From positions 62,001 through 126,000 of the forward strand of contig NZ_FPAI01000002.1 of the NCBI RefSeq assembly GCF_900116255.1: 64,000 nucleotides of DNA, in the 5' to 3' direction. The notes under the pieces were generated by a model. That model did not search any database. It was not told where the DNA came from and saw nothing but the letters and a program-made list of their open reading frames with translations. Shown in pieces: positions 48,626 to 58,754 of the stretch. A program made the position numbers and the translations under genes. Position 1 is the first letter of the stretch. Every line of letters begins with the position of its first letter. Origin of the DNA: Halolactibacillus miurensis. GTDB taxonomy: Bacteria > Bacillota > Bacilli > Bacillales > Amphibacillaceae.

Positions 48626-48671
48626 TAAACGATAAGAAGTGTGTTTTCTTATAAAGAGGGTGTAGATTGTA

Positions 48672-49118
48672 ATGTCATTGTTAGATACTTTAAACCAAGA
48701 TATGAAACAAGCGATGCGTAATAAGGAAAAGCAAAAGCTGAGTACGATTCGCATGGTAAAAGCTTCCCTTCAAAATGAAGCGATTAAACTTGGTAACGAG
48801 TCATTATCAGAAGAAGCAGAACTCACTGTTTTAGCTCGCGAGCTAAAACAACGTAAGGATTCCCTCCGTGAATTTAAAGAAGCTGGACGCGAAGACCTTG
48901 TTGAAAATCTTGATCGAGAGATTGAATTTTTACAAGTGTATATGCCAAAGCAGCTATCAGATGAAGAACTTGAAGCAATTGTTGTTGAAACCATCGCACA
49001 AGTTCAAGCAACGTCTAAGCAAGAGATGGGTAAAGTGATGGGTGCGCTTATGCCGAAGGTTAAAGGCAAAGCGGATGGTACACAAGTGAATAAACTCGTG
49101 CAAAAACATTTATCATAA
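48672..49118 (+). CDS. yqeY: GatB/YqeY domain protein
   Basis: A 148-residue helical protein of the YqeY family, related to the tail of GatB. It shows [35 protein letters not shown] and [17 protein letters not shown]. It is probably tRNA-binding by relation to GatB, but its role is not established. It follows rpsU by 46 bases and ends at a terminator. Confidence 0.92.
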   Translation: MSLLDTLNQDMKQAMRNKEKQKLSTIRMVKASLQNEAIKLGNESLSEEAELTVLARELKQRKDSLREFKEAGREDLVENLDREIEFLQVYMPKQLSDEELEAIVVETIAQVQATSKQEMGKVMGALMPKVKGKADGTQVNKLVQKHLS

Positions 49119-49142
49119 ATATTTCGAAATCTCAAAGTGAAG

Positions 49143-49176
49143 AAAGACCTTATTCTATCGAATAGGGTCTTTTTTA
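49143..49176 (+). terminator. Terminator after yqeY
   Basis: AAAGACCTTATTC opposes GAATAGGGTCTTT across a 4-base loop, followed by T. Confidence 0.9.
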
Positions 49177-49292
49177 CTTTTCGTAGAAGATCGGATAGAT
49201 TTTACGTTATTTTTTGATATTTACATGATATACTGATACCATAGTATGGTAAGGTTCTTCAATATTGACATTAAAAAGAAGGAGGTGGTGAA

Positions 49293-50633
49293 GTGAAGAA
49301 AAATTACTTGGCAATACTGTTGGTGATCATCAGTTTCTTACCGCTCATGCATCTTATTCAACCACAATCTATTCACGCAGATGGTGAAACCGTCTATGTG
49401 ATACCGATTGAGAATGAAGTAGAGAAAGGCTTAGGCGCCTTTTTAAATCGCGCTATTGGTGAGGCGACAGAACAAGAAGCCGAACATATTATTTTTGAAG
49501 TGAATACCCCTGGTGGCCTTGTTGAAGCGGCCAATGATATTGGTGAACTACTGCAATCCGTTGAGATTGATACGACGACTTACATACGTTCACGTGCGCT
49601 CTCAGCGGGCTCATACATTGCGTTATTTTCTGATAACATTTATATGTCGCCACAAGCAACGATTGGCGCAAGTGGTATTATCAATAATGATGGGACTGCC
49701 GCTGATCAAAAAGCACAATCATATTGGCGTGAGGCGATGGGAAGTGCAGCAGAAGCTAACGGAAGAGAGCGCATTTATGCTGAAGCAATGGCAGATGCCT
49801 CCATCGACTTACCTGAATACAATGCTCCGGAAGGGACGTATTTGACCCTTGGCCCAACAAAAGCGTTAGAAGTAGGATATTCGAACGGTACGGTTAATTC
49901 ACGTGCCGATGTACTAACAGCACTTGGGTTAGAGAATGCCGAGATTGTGGAAGTTGAACAACAACCGGCAGAAACATTGGCAAGATTTCTAACCAACTCT
50001 GTTGTTGTATCCATTTTGTTGTCACTTGCAGGTATTGGTCTTGTTGTTGAGTTGTATTCACCAGGTTTTGGTGTTGCTGGTTCGATTGGCCTTATAAGTT
50101 TAGTGTTATTCTTCTATGGGCACTTAATCGCAGGACTAGCCGGTTATGAAGTCTTTGTGTTACTTATTATTGGGGCCGCGCTCATTGTGATTGAATTCTT
50201 TGTCCCTGGAGGTATACTCGGTGGCTTAGGAACAATGAGTATTATCGTGAGTCTGTTTATGGCAACGGACAATATTTTTGCTTTAAGTCTGAGTCTACTG
50301 ATCGCCATTACATTGACGATTTTAGTCGCGGTGTATTTATACAAACGCATTGGCTTACAGAAAGGGTTGTTACGCCATATTATTCTTGCTGACCGTGAGA
50401 CAGTTGATAAAGGCTACGTCTCATCTGTCAGTCGCGAACAGTTAGTAGGGCTAAAGGGACGTGCGCTTACACCACTGAGACCTTCAGGCACTGGTTTATT
50501 TGAAGGCGAACGTTTGGATATCGTTTCTGTTGGAAACTTTATCAGACAAAATGATCCGATTGAAATCATCTCAGTCAATGGATCACGTATTGTTGTACAA
50601 AGGATCGAAGAGGAGGAAATGAATTATGAATGA
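49293..50633 (+). CDS. nfeD: Membrane-bound NfeD protease-like protein (YqeZ)
   Basis: Partner of the flotillin FloA. The 446-residue product has a signal-type N-terminus ([18 protein letters not shown]), a ClpP-class serine-protease domain (about 30-220, with [10 protein letters not shown] and the serine in [12 protein letters not shown]), four to five membrane helices (about 240-350), and a C-terminal OB-like NfeD domain ([16 protein letters not shown]). The RBS AAGGAGGTG is strong and start is GTG. It overlaps floA by 8 bases. In Bacillus subtilis this operon is sigma-W controlled; I saw no TGAAAC/CGTA promoter here. Confidence 0.94.
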   Translation: MKKNYLAILLVIISFLPLMHLIQPQSIHADGETVYVIPIENEVEKGLGAFLNRAIGEATEQEAEHIIFEVNTPGGLVEAANDIGELLQSVEIDTTTYIRSRALSAGSYIALFSDNIYMSPQATIGASGIINNDGTAADQKAQSYWREAMGSAAEANGRERIYAEAMADASIDLPEYNAPEGTYLTLGPTKALEVGYSNGTVNSRADVLTALGLENAEIVEVEQQPAETLARFLTNSVVVSILLSLAGIGLVVELYSPGFGVAGSIGLISLVLFFYGHLIAGLAGYEVFVLLIIGAALIVIEFFVPGGILGGLGTMSIIVSLFMATDNIFALSLSLLIAITLTILVAVYLYKRIGLQKGLLRHIILADRETVDKGYVSSVSREQLVGLKGRALTPLRPSGTGLFEGERLDIVSVGNFIRQNDPIEIISVNGSRIVVQRIEEEEMNYE

Positions 50634-51624
50634 ATTTAATAGTGTGGCAGATTTTTTCCCAATTATTGCGATAGGGATTATCATTATTGCCCTGGTTGTG
50701 TTATTAACGTTTGTACCAGTGGCGCTATGGATTAGTGCTTTAGCTGCTGGAGTAAAGGTAAGTATTTTCACACTGGTTGGTATGCGCTTACGTCGCGTTG
50801 TACCAAACCGTGTCATCAATCCATTAATTAAGGCTCATAAGGCCGGTGTTGATGTTAATACAAATCAATTAGAATCCCACTATCTAGCTGGTGGTAATGT
50901 TGACCGGGTCGTTAACGCGCTTATTGCCGCGCAACGAGCCAATATTGAACTAAGCTTTGAACGTGCCGCTGCAATCGATTTAGCGGGCCGTGACGTCTTA
51001 CAAGCGGTTCAAATGAGTGTTAACCCTAAAGTCATCGAAACGCCTTTTATCGCTGGTATTGCGATGGACGGGATTGAAGTAAAAGCAAAAGCACGTATTA
51101 CCGTACGTGCCAATATCGACCGCCTTGTTGGTGGTGCGGGTGAAGAAACGGTTATTGCCCGTGTTGGTGAGGGTGTTGTTAGTACGATTGGTAGTTCAAA
51201 GTCCCATAAACAAGTACTTGAAAACCCAGACTCTATCTCGCATAATGTCTTAAATCGTGGGTTAGATGCTGGAACGGCATTTGAAATTCTCTCGATTGAT
51301 ATTGCTGATGTTGATATCGGTAAAAATATTGGGGCGATCCTTCAAACGGACCAAGCAGAAGCAGATAAAAATATTGCTCAGGCGAAAGCAGAAGAACGTC
51401 GTGCGATGGCTGTTGCCGAAGAACAAGAAATGGTGGCTCGAGTTCAAGAAATGCGCGCGAAAGTGGTTGAAGCAGAAGCAGATGTTCCACGTGCACTAGC
51501 AGAAGCTCTTCGTAGCGGTCATATGGGTGTCATGGATTACATGAATTACCGTAATATTGGTGCGGATACAGAGATGAGAGATTCAATCGGTAAAATGTCA
51601 GAAGAAGATACAGATGAAGAGTAA
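50626..51624 (+). CDS. floA: Flotillin-like protein FloA (YqfA)
   Basis: Membrane-raft scaffold protein. The 332-residue product has an N-terminal hydrophobic hairpin (about 8-50), the SPFH-like domain ([18 protein letters not shown] and [16 protein letters not shown]), and a coiled-coil C-terminus with [19 protein letters not shown] and [17 protein letters not shown]. Its start overlaps the nfeD stop, so the pair is coupled. Confidence 0.96.
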   Translation: MNEFNSVADFFPIIAIGIIIIALVVLLTFVPVALWISALAAGVKVSIFTLVGMRLRRVVPNRVINPLIKAHKAGVDVNTNQLESHYLAGGNVDRVVNALIAAQRANIELSFERAAAIDLAGRDVLQAVQMSVNPKVIETPFIAGIAMDGIEVKAKARITVRANIDRLVGGAGEETVIARVGEGVVSTIGSSKSHKQVLENPDSISHNVLNRGLDAGTAFEILSIDIADVDIGKNIGAILQTDQAEADKNIAQAKAEERRAMAVAEEQEMVARVQEMRAKVVEAEADVPRALAEALRSGHMGVMDYMNYRNIGADTEMRDSIGKMSEEDTDEE

Positions 51625-51659
51625 AATCTCTAAGACAAATTCGAAGCGGATGTGATCAA

Positions 51660-52166
51660 ATGGATGATATTATTATTCCATTAATCAGCTTTTTACTCAT
51701 TATTGGATCAAGCGTATTAAAATCTAAATCCGATGATAGTAAACAAGCAGAAAAGAAAACACCAAAACAAATGACACCAAAGTCTCAACCGTCTCAATCG
51801 ACGATGCAACGAATGAAGCCGTCACCTCAGGTTGAGACATCTGGTGACTATTCACCATATACTGAAGTCAAAAGCGAACCGGAACTGTCTACAAATCAAA
51901 CGATGGAAACACAACTTCGTGACTTACGTGATAAGTTAGCGGTTGATTCAAAAAAAGAATCGGATCGAAAAGTTAAAACGTCAAGACAACAAATGAAGAA
52001 AACAACCAATCGTTTAACTATGCTTGAACCTAAGCAAAAGGTGAGCAGTCCAATCGCTTTAAAAAGTCAGTTAACAAAAAGCGGATTGAAGCGCAGTGTG
52101 ATTATGGCGGAAGTGTTATCAGCGCCACGTGCAAAAAAACCTTACCAGTCAAAAAGATATTTATGA
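51660..52166 (+). CDS. Basic protein downstream of floA, unrecognised
   Basis: A 168-residue product with an N-terminal hydrophobic anchor (IIIPLISFLLIIGSSVL, about 4-20), a long polar, low-complexity basic linker (about 25-140), and a short C-terminal block KRSVIMAEVLSAPRAKKPY that looks like the conserved tail seen in small proteins of this family in other Bacillales (EILGPPRAK-like). It lies directly after floA and may belong with the nfeD-floA unit, in the position of yqfB. Function unknown. Confidence 0.65.
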   Translation: MDDIIIPLISFLLIIGSSVLKSKSDDSKQAEKKTPKQMTPKSQPSQSTMQRMKPSPQVETSGDYSPYTEVKSEPELSTNQTMETQLRDLRDKLAVDSKKESDRKVKTSRQQMKKTTNRLTMLEPKQKVSSPIALKSQLTKSGLKRSVIMAEVLSAPRAKKPYQSKRYL

Positions 52167-52172
52167 GTTTTG

Positions 52173-52205
52173 GCCCTTAACGTTTTGAACGTTAAGGGCT
52201 TTTTT
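52173..52205 (+). terminator. Terminator of the nfeD-floA unit
   Basis: GCCCTTAACGTT opposes AACGTTAAGGGC with a 3-base loop, perfect 12-base stem, followed by six T. Confidence 0.93.
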
Positions 52206-52224
52206 ACGTCTTAGTCATATAAAA

Positions 52225-52253
52225 GTATATCTTACCATCGTGGGCATAGACTA
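52225..52253 (+). promoter_or_regulatory. Sigma-E-like promoter of yqfC-yqfD
   Basis: GTATATC (52225-52231), 13-base spacer, CATAGACT (52245-52252). The -10 matches CATACAMT at 7 of 8 and the -35 matches KMATATT at 5 of 7. It lies 34 bases before yqfC, as expected for these sigma-E genes. Confidence 0.65.
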
Positions 52254-52286
52254 ATAACAGAGACTAAACAGAAATTAGGTGTTTTT

Positions 52287-52541
52287 ATGAAACCATCGAT
52301 GTCTAAATTAACCGAGATGACACAATTAATAAATCAGGTCAATATCAATCTTGTTGGCGATCATTTGATGGTCATTAGTCGTTATGAACAACTACTTATG
52401 TTGAGTCAGAGTCAAATAAAAGTTCAATTACAACATAAGTATGTAACGATACACGGGGAGGATTTAGTCGTTAATATATTAACCGTTGAAAGGTTGGAAG
52501 TCACCGGTACTATAGAAGCCATTCGTTTTGAAGGGAGATAA
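52287..52541 (+). CDS. yqfC: Sporulation protein YqfC
   Basis: Small mother-cell sporulation protein of the YabP/YqfC family. The 84-residue product is beta-rich and shows NLVGDHLMVISRYEQLLMLSQ-type sequence and the tail VERLEVTGTIEAIRFE. The RBS is TTAGGTG. In Bacillus subtilis, yqfC and yqfD are sigma-E controlled; the sigma-E-like promoter just upstream agrees. Its end overlaps the region before yqfD. Confidence 0.88.
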   Translation: MKPSMSKLTEMTQLINQVNINLVGDHLMVISRYEQLLMLSQSQIKVQLQHKYVTIHGEDLVVNILTVERLEVTGTIEAIRFEGR

Positions 52542-52548
52542 TCGTCTG

Positions 52549-53700
52549 ATGTGGCGAAGTTTAATTAAAGTAAACGTACACGGGAAACCAGAGGATACTT
52601 GTTTTTATATAGACGCAATACGTCAAAGAAATATTGATTTACATACGGTTGAATGTCTGGATGAAGCTGTGACTTTTTATGTTAGGAAACAGGATATAAG
52701 AAAATTAAGAAGGGTTAAACGTCATCATGTAAAAGTCTATTTCTTAACCCGACCAACCATTAACCACATCAAAAAACAGTTTGTCTTACATAGGTTTACG
52801 GTGATCCTTAGCTTGTTTGGTCTCGTTTGCTATTTATATTTAACGCAAATACTACTCATTGTAAGGATTGACGTAGACAATCCATATGATGAAATAGCGA
52901 TGAGAGAAACGCTTGAGTTATTGAATGTGACACCGTTACATCGTCTCGATGATTTACCTGATTACGACAGCATTCGCTTAGCTTTAAAAGAACATTTCCC
53001 GACATACCGTTACTTTGATATTGCAAGAAAAGGGGGCGTTATGACTATTACGGGGGAAGGTGACATCATCGCTGATGTCGAAACAAGTAACCGTTATGCT
53101 TACTATGCCCCCAAAAAAGGGCTAATAACCTCTTTAATCACTTATCAAGGAAGAAAATGCGTGGAGGTCAATCAAGTGGTTGAACAAGGGGATTTACTCA
53201 TTACCGGGGAGTTAAACGAGAAGATTACTGAAGAAGATCAACCAGATGATGTCTATGAGTCTAAACGTGTGCCAATTCGAGCGGAGCTTACTTTAAATAC
53301 ATGGTTTAAAGTCACTGCTTCTTATAATATGGAATCACTGTTTGATACGATGAACAATCAAACCAAGCACTATTATCGACTACGTTTGAATGATTGGACG
53401 ATACCGCTCACCTTTCAGCGGAAAACAACAACCTCTAAAGCAATCATTGAACAGTTTAGTTTACCCTGGCTAGCGTTGAGTGTTGAAAAAATATTAGAGA
53501 CGACACCGTATTCTATGAAGGATGAGTTAGACCAAGACGCGCTTTACCAATTAGCGCAACAACAATTAAGGCAGCGGATTTTATATGAACCGCATGTGGA
53601 AGAGGTCTATGATGAAAAAGTTTTGCATCAATCGATAGGGAATGGTAAAGTAAACGTAACCGTCTTTTTTTCAGTATTAGAGACTTATAAAATTGAATGA
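52549..53700 (+). CDS. yqfD: Sporulation protein YqfD
   Basis: Membrane protein of the YqfD family, a sporulation gene paired with yqfC. The 383-residue product has an N-terminal soluble part (LIKVNVHGKPEDTCFYIDAI), one membrane helix near 87-108 (VILSLFGLVCYLYLTQILLI), and an external beta-rich domain with NRYAYYAPKKGLITSLI and LLITGELNEK. ATG 52549 follows AAGGGAG (52531-52537), 11 bases upstream; TTG at 52528 is an alternative without a site. Confidence 0.9.
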   Translation: MWRSLIKVNVHGKPEDTCFYIDAIRQRNIDLHTVECLDEAVTFYVRKQDIRKLRRVKRHHVKVYFLTRPTINHIKKQFVLHRFTVILSLFGLVCYLYLTQILLIVRIDVDNPYDEIAMRETLELLNVTPLHRLDDLPDYDSIRLALKEHFPTYRYFDIARKGGVMTITGEGDIIADVETSNRYAYYAPKKGLITSLITYQGRKCVEVNQVVEQGDLLITGELNEKITEEDQPDDVYESKRVPIRAELTLNTWFKVTASYNMESLFDTMNNQTKHYYRLRLNDWTIPLTFQRKTTTSKAIIEQFSLPWLALSVEKILETTPYSMKDELDQDALYQLAQQQLRQRILYEPHVEEVYDEKVLHQSIGNGKVNVTVFFSVLETYKIE

Positions 53701-53725
53701 TTATTTCACTTAAGGGAGTTTATTT

Positions 53726-54673
53726 ATGACACAATTGATTGATTTAGTATTCAAAGACCACGATGAAGTGCAGGCCTTATTTGGCACGGAAGATCGCCAT
53801 CTTCATCTTATCGAAGATAAATTATCGGTCACGATTATCACACGCGGTGAAGAAGTTAGAGTTGAAGGCAACGCCGACGCCGCCGCACTTGTAGATGCAG
53901 TATTGAAAGCTTTGATTGATGTAATCAGACGAGGTAATAGCATAACGGAACGCGATGTGATTTATGTTGTGGACCTTGCAAAGAAAGGCCGTATAGATCA
54001 ATTTCATCAATTATTCGAAGAAGAAATTATGCGCACACATCTTGGACAGCCGATTCGGGTAAAAACGATTGGCCAACGTGGTTATGTGAATCAAATGAAA
54101 AAACAAGAGGTTGTTTTTGGCATCGGGCCAGCTGGAACAGGTAAAACATTTTTAGCCGTTGTCATGGCTGTAAAAGCCTTGAAAAAAGGTGAGATTAAAC
54201 GGATTATTCTTACGAGACCAGCCGTTGAAGCAGGTGAGAGTTTAGGTTTTCTACCAGGTGACTTAAAAGAGAAAGTTGATCCATATTTACGTCCGTTATA
54301 TGATAGTTTACATGCGATTTTAGGACAAGAACACACAACGCGTCTCATTGAACGTGGCACCATTGAAATTGCGCCGCTTGCTTATATGCGTGGACGTACG
54401 CTTGATGATGCCTATGTCATTCTTGATGAAGCACAAAATACAACGCCTAATCAAATGAAAATGTTTCTGACCCGACTTGGTTTTGGTTCGAAAATGATTG
54501 TCACAGGTGATATTACGCAAGTCGATCTACCAAGAGGGACAGAGTCAGGTTTACGTTCAGTAGAGACGAGATTAAAAAACGTCTCAGGTATCGGATTTGT
54601 TTATTTAAAACAACAAGATGTCGTTAGACACCCTGTTGTTCAACGAATCATTGAGGCATACGAAGAAGAATAG
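53726..54673 (+). CDS. phoH: PhoH-like ATPase
   Basis: P-loop protein of the PhoH family. The 315-residue product has an N-terminal KH-like region (about 1-100), Walker A GPAGTGKTFLAVVMA, and Walker B YVILDEAQNT with the TGDITQVDLP motif. The RBS AAGGGAG precedes the start. It precedes pgpH, ybeY and dgkA as in Bacillus. The cellular role (RNA metabolism) is inferred from its neighbours ybeY and era. Confidence 0.94.
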   Translation: MTQLIDLVFKDHDEVQALFGTEDRHLHLIEDKLSVTIITRGEEVRVEGNADAAALVDAVLKALIDVIRRGNSITERDVIYVVDLAKKGRIDQFHQLFEEEIMRTHLGQPIRVKTIGQRGYVNQMKKQEVVFGIGPAGTGKTFLAVVMAVKALKKGEIKRIILTRPAVEAGESLGFLPGDLKEKVDPYLRPLYDSLHAILGQEHTTRLIERGTIEIAPLAYMRGRTLDDAYVILDEAQNTTPNQMKMFLTRLGFGSKMIVTGDITQVDLPRGTESGLRSVETRLKNVSGIGFVYLKQQDVVRHPVVQRIIEAYEEE

Positions 54674-54679
54674 TCTAAG

Positions 54680-54709
54680 AGACCGTCATTTCATCGTGAG
54701 GGTCTTTTT
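54680..54709 (+). terminator. Terminator after phoH
   Basis: AGACCGTCA opposes TGAGGGTCT with one mismatch, followed by TTTTT. It is imperfect, so readthrough to pgpH is possible. Confidence 0.65.
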
Positions 54710-54787
54710 CTCTGCTAATTTACCAACCAAAAAAAGTCGATGTGTGGTAAAATGTAGTTAATGTCACAAGCTAAAGGAGTTTTGTGC

Positions 54788-56962
54788 GTGAAAATTTGGT
54801 TAGAACGATTGGTCAAGTCGTATCAACATATCATCATTTGGGTCACCCTCGCTTTCATCGCGGTGGGCTTGTTTCTATTACTTGTCTCAAATGTTTTTAC
54901 AGAAACGTACGAAATAGAACGATTTAGTCAAGCGAAAGAAACCATCCGCTCACCGATCACCATTGAGGATACAAAAGAAACCGAACGGTTACAACGTGAA
55001 GCCGTGCAAGCGGTTGGTGATCGATACGAGGTGCTACACAGCATTACATCGGAGCAATTGGCTTTAATTGAAGATGTTTTTGAAGCGATTGACGTCGTAA
55101 ATGAACCTATAACGATAGAAGACGAAAGAGCAGATGACGCTAATAATGAGGAAACAGACACGAGTGATAATCAAGAAACAACTGAAACAGTAGAAGTTGA
55201 GCGAACCTTACCTGAGAAACTACAGCTATTAAAAGAAATGCTAGGAGAAGATGTTTATCAAGCGTTACCTGAATCCGAATGGCAAACATTAATGAACATG
55301 TCAGCGGCGCAAAAAAATAGTAGTTATACTCTGCTTGTCAGTACGTTAAATGAAGCTTTTAATGAGGGGATTACGCGTGATGAGTTAGCTGCTAAGCGAG
55401 AGGGACTTGATGACCGGTTAAAATACGCTATGTTACCGGAAGAAATCATTATGACCTTAAGTACACTCGGTCAGGAAATATTAGTAGAAAATTCGTTTTT
55501 CTCGATTGAAAAAACGATGGAAGCCGAACAACAAGCACTAAATAATGTGGAGCCTCAGATGATTAGAGCAGGAGAAGTTATTGTCAGAGAAGGCCAAACA
55601 ATCTCTAATGATATATATGAGACGCTCTCGTTAGTGGGCTTACTAGACCAAGGACGTAATTTTTATCCGCTTATTGGGCTCGCCTTTTTTGTCGCGTTAC
55701 TAGTGAGTGTTTTAGGTTATGGCTTTTACTTTGATATTGATTTAACGAAAGATGGCGGAAAGCATGCGTTAGCTTTACTCATTTTAACGTTAGTGCCATT
55801 AATCATGATGAAATTTATGAGTTTAATCGAGGTCGAGGCGACCTCGCTCTATTTACTTATGCCAATTGCCTCTGTCAGCATGCTTATTCGTTTGTTGTTT
55901 AAAGAAAAGCTGGCGATTTTATATGCGCTGTTTTTCAGTTTATCCGCAACCGTTCTGTTTAATCAATCGATTCCAGGGGCACTGAACTTACAGGCAGGTG
56001 TGTATTTGTTATTTTCACAACTCGCGACGATTTTTGTATTGCGAAAAGTGACGGAAAGGTTTACGATTTTAAAAGTTGTACTGGCTAACAGTTTGGTGAA
56101 TAGTGTTGTTATTTTGAGCTTTTTGTTTATTGCTTATGAAAGCTACTCTTGGACGTTTATCATGTTACAAGTTGGCTTTGGCATTATTCAAGCAATGGTC
56201 TCAGGTATTGTTGTGGTCGGTACTTTACCGTTCTTTGAATCCATTTTAAGCATTTTATCCGATACTAAACTCATTCGTTTAGCTAATCCAAACCATCCGT
56301 TATTGAAAAAAATCTTAACGGAAGCACCGGGGACATATCATCATAGCTTAATGGTCGCTAATTTAAGTGAAGCGGCGTGTGAAGCGATTGGTGCGAATGG
56401 TTTATTTGCTCGCGTGGCAAGCTACTTTCATGACATCGGTAAAACAGCGCACCCGCATTATTTTATTGAAAATCAGATGGGGATTCAGAATCCGCATGAT
56501 TTCTTAACTCCGATTCAAAGTGCCACGATTATTCTATCGCATACACTTGACGGTGCTAGGATTTTAAAAGCGAATAAATTCCCGCAAGAAATTATTGACG
56601 TGGCTAAGCAGCACCACGGAACAACACTCGTTAAGTATTTTTACTATCAAGCAAAAGAAACGTTACCAGATGTGGAAGAAAGTAAATTCCGCTATCCTGG
56701 CCCGAAGCCGCAAACGAAAGAAAATGCTGTCATCTCGATTTGTGATTCAGTCGAGGCGGCGGTGCGTTCGATGAAAGAACCGACGAAAGAAAAAATCGAT
56801 CACTTAATTCAATCGATTATCAATGACCGCATGCAAGATGGTCAATTTGATGACTGTCACTTAACTTTTTTAGACCTTAGAAAAATCAGTTACACATTAT
56901 CTGAGACGTTAAACGGTATTTATCATTCTCGAATTGAATATCCAGACGAAAAGAAAGGATGA
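54788..56962 (+). CDS. pgpH: Cyclic-di-AMP phosphodiesterase PgpH (YqfF)
   Basis: 7TM-HD-family enzyme that hydrolyses c-di-AMP. The 724-residue product has an N-terminal membrane helix (IIIWVTLAFIAVGLFLLLV), an extracellular 7TMR-HDED domain (about 40-280) with an acidic D/E/T-rich insertion, seven membrane helices (about 290-475), and a C-terminal HD domain with HHSLMVANLSEAA and SYFHDIGKTAHPHYF. GTG 54788 follows AAAGGAG by 8 bases; the longer frame from ATG 54761 includes that site in its coding part and is unlikely. It overlaps ybeY's upstream region. Confidence 0.94.
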   Translation: MKIWLERLVKSYQHIIIWVTLAFIAVGLFLLLVSNVFTETYEIERFSQAKETIRSPITIEDTKETERLQREAVQAVGDRYEVLHSITSEQLALIEDVFEAIDVVNEPITIEDERADDANNEETDTSDNQETTETVEVERTLPEKLQLLKEMLGEDVYQALPESEWQTLMNMSAAQKNSSYTLLVSTLNEAFNEGITRDELAAKREGLDDRLKYAMLPEEIIMTLSTLGQEILVENSFFSIEKTMEAEQQALNNVEPQMIRAGEVIVREGQTISNDIYETLSLVGLLDQGRNFYPLIGLAFFVALLVSVLGYGFYFDIDLTKDGGKHALALLILTLVPLIMMKFMSLIEVEATSLYLLMPIASVSMLIRLLFKEKLAILYALFFSLSATVLFNQSIPGALNLQAGVYLLFSQLATIFVLRKVTERFTILKVVLANSLVNSVVILSFLFIAYESYSWTFIMLQVGFGIIQAMVSGIVVVGTLPFFESILSILSDTKLIRLANPNHPLLKKILTEAPGTYHHSLMVANLSEAACEAIGANGLFARVASYFHDIGKTAHPHYFIENQMGIQNPHDFLTPIQSATIILSHTLDGARILKANKFPQEIIDVAKQHHGTTLVKYFYYQAKETLPDVEESKFRYPGPKPQTKENAVISICDSVEAAVRSMKEPTKEKIDHLIQSIINDRMQDGQFDDCHLTFLDLRKISYTLSETLNGIYHSRIEYPDEKKG

Positions 56963-56967
56963 CTCCT

Positions 56968-57438
56968 ATGTTAATAGACTATCTAGACGATACAAACGTG
57001 GTATTAGGCGAACACATGCAGCTCGTTGATGAATTGCTTCACTATGCAGCGCAAGAAGAAAAAGTATCCGACCTAGCCGAATTATCAGTCACATTTGTTG
57101 ATGATGCTCGGATTCAAGAACTCAATCGTGATTTCCGGGATAAAGATCAACCGACCGATGTGATTTCATTTGCATTACTTGAGGAAACAGACGATGGTTA
57201 TCCTGTCGAACCGTTACCCGGCATGCCAGTAGTACTTGGTGATATCATTATTTCCATTGATCGGACAAAAGAACAAGCAGAGCTTTACGAACATAGCTTT
57301 GAGCGAGAACTTGGCTTTTTAGCTTTACATGGTTTTTTACATTTACTTGGTTATGATCATATAGAACCCGAAGATGAACAAGTGATGAATAATAGACAAG
57401 AGGAGCTTCTCAATGGCTTCGGATTATCAAGAAATTAA
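56968..57438 (+). CDS. ybeY: Endoribonuclease YbeY
   Basis: Zinc-dependent RNase of 16S rRNA maturation and quality control. The 156-residue product shows RDKDQPTDVISFAL and the metal motif HGFLHLLGYDHIEPED. ATG 56968 has AAAGGA 9 bases before it and gives the family length. ATG 56959, overlapping the pgpH stop, abuts the site. It overlaps dgkA by 26 bases. Confidence 0.95.
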   Translation: MLIDYLDDTNVVLGEHMQLVDELLHYAAQEEKVSDLAELSVTFVDDARIQELNRDFRDKDQPTDVISFALLEETDDGYPVEPLPGMPVVLGDIIISIDRTKEQAELYEHSFERELGFLALHGFLHLLGYDHIEPEDEQVMNNRQEELLNGFGLSRN

Positions 57439-57793
57439 ACAAAAAACAATCGGGCTAAAATATGCCATTAACGGCTTAGTTTTTGCATTTAAAAATGAAA
57501 TCAATATGCGGGTACATGTCTTACTAACAGTAATCGTTATTATATTAGGTTTTGTTTTTCAAGTGAGTTTTACCGAATGGGTGCTGTTATTTTTGACTTT
57601 CGGATTAGTTCTATCTTCGGAAGTATTTAATACAGCCGTTGAAATGTTATTGGATTATTTAGCGCCTGAGTGGCATCCAAAAGTAGGCATCATCAAAGAT
57701 TTAACAGCGGGTGGCGTTTTAGTAGCGAGCAGTATTGCGCTCGTAATCGGTTCTATTATTTTTATCCCTAAATTGCTCGCTGTATTTTTCTAA
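57413..57793 (+). CDS. dgkA: Undecaprenol/diacylglycerol kinase DgkA
   Basis: Integral membrane lipid kinase; the Gram-positive form phosphorylates undecaprenol. The 126-residue product has three membrane helices (about 38-58, 60-80, 105-125), with [10 protein letters not shown] near the start and the active-site motif [16 protein letters not shown]. It overlaps the ybeY end by 26 bases with a site (AGAGGAG) inside ybeY. In Bacillus subtilis cdd follows; here era follows directly. Confidence 0.95.
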   Translation: MASDYQEIKQKTIGLKYAINGLVFAFKNEINMRVHVLLTVIVIILGFVFQVSFTEWVLLFLTFGLVLSSEVFNTAVEMLLDYLAPEWHPKVGIIKDLTAGGVLVASSIALVIGSIIFIPKLLAVFF

Positions 57794-57816
57794 CAACAAC
57801 AGATGGAGGAACATAT

Positions 57817-58725
57817 ATGACAAATCAAGCATTTAAATCAGGTTTTATCACGATCATTGGGCGACCAAACGTTGGAAAATCAACTTTTCTAAATCGCGTT
57901 ATTGGACAAAAAATTGCGATTATGAGTGATAAAGCCCAAACGACAAGAAATACCATTCAAGGTGTCCTCACGACAGACGACGCTCAACTCGTGTTCATTG
58001 ACACACCGGGTATTCACAAACCAAAGCACCGGTTAGGTGACTTTATGGTCAAGCTTGCTGAAAATACCTTAAACGAAGTCGATGCGGTGATGTTTATGAT
58101 TAATGCAGAAGAAGGGTTCGGTCGAGGGGACCAGTATATTATTGACCGCTTAGCCTCTGTGAAAAAGCCCGTTTACTTAATCATTAATAAAATTGATCGC
58201 ATTCACCCGGATAATCTGTTTACTTTGATTACGGAATACAAAGATAAATATGATTTCAAAGAAATTATCCCGATTTCTGCCTTAGAAGGCAATAATGTGG
58301 ATCACTTATTAGAAGTCTTAACAGACCAACTGCCAGAGGGACCGCAATATTATCCGAAAGATCAAGTGACTGATCACCCGGAACGCTTTATTATTAGTGA
58401 GTTGATTCGCGAAAAAGTCCTGCATCATACCCGTGAAGAAGTACCACATTCCATTGCAGTTGTTGTTGAGAAAATCGAGAAAAATCCTGATGAAAAAGTC
58501 CTTGTTCAAGCAACGATTATTGTCGAACGTTCGACTCAAAAAGGAATCGTCATCGGAAAACAAGGGACGATGCTAAAAAAAATTGGTCATCAAGCACGCC
58601 GTGATATCGAGCGTTTACTCGGTAACAAAGTGTATTTAGAACTATGGGTGAAGGTGAAGAAAGACTGGCGTAATCAAGAACGTTACTTAAGTGAATTCGG
58701 ATTTGATCCAGAAAATTATCGTTAA
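57817..58725 (+). CDS. era: GTPase Era
   Basis: Essential 30S assembly GTPase that binds the 3' end of 16S rRNA. The 302-residue product has G1 [11 protein letters not shown]3 DTPGIHKP, G4 NKIDR, and the C-terminal KH domain with [14 protein letters not shown]. The RBS GGAGG precedes the start. It is followed by recO. Confidence 0.97.
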   Translation: MTNQAFKSGFITIIGRPNVGKSTFLNRVIGQKIAIMSDKAQTTRNTIQGVLTTDDAQLVFIDTPGIHKPKHRLGDFMVKLAENTLNEVDAVMFMINAEEGFGRGDQYIIDRLASVKKPVYLIINKIDRIHPDNLFTLITEYKDKYDFKEIIPISALEGNNVDHLLEVLTDQLPEGPQYYPKDQVTDHPERFIISELIREKVLHHTREEVPHSIAVVVEKIEKNPDEKVLVQATIIVERSTQKGIVIGKQGTMLKKIGHQARRDIERLLGNKVYLELWVKVKKDWRNQERYLSEFGFDPENYR

Positions 58726-58754
58726 GGTAAATTTAAGGGTAGAGGACGGTTTTC

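Noticed and set aside
49200-49292. Sigma-W promoter before nfeD-floA
   Set aside because: The Bacillus subtilis operon is sigma-W controlled, but no TGAAAC plus CGTA pair was found here; TTGATA at 49214 has no good -10.
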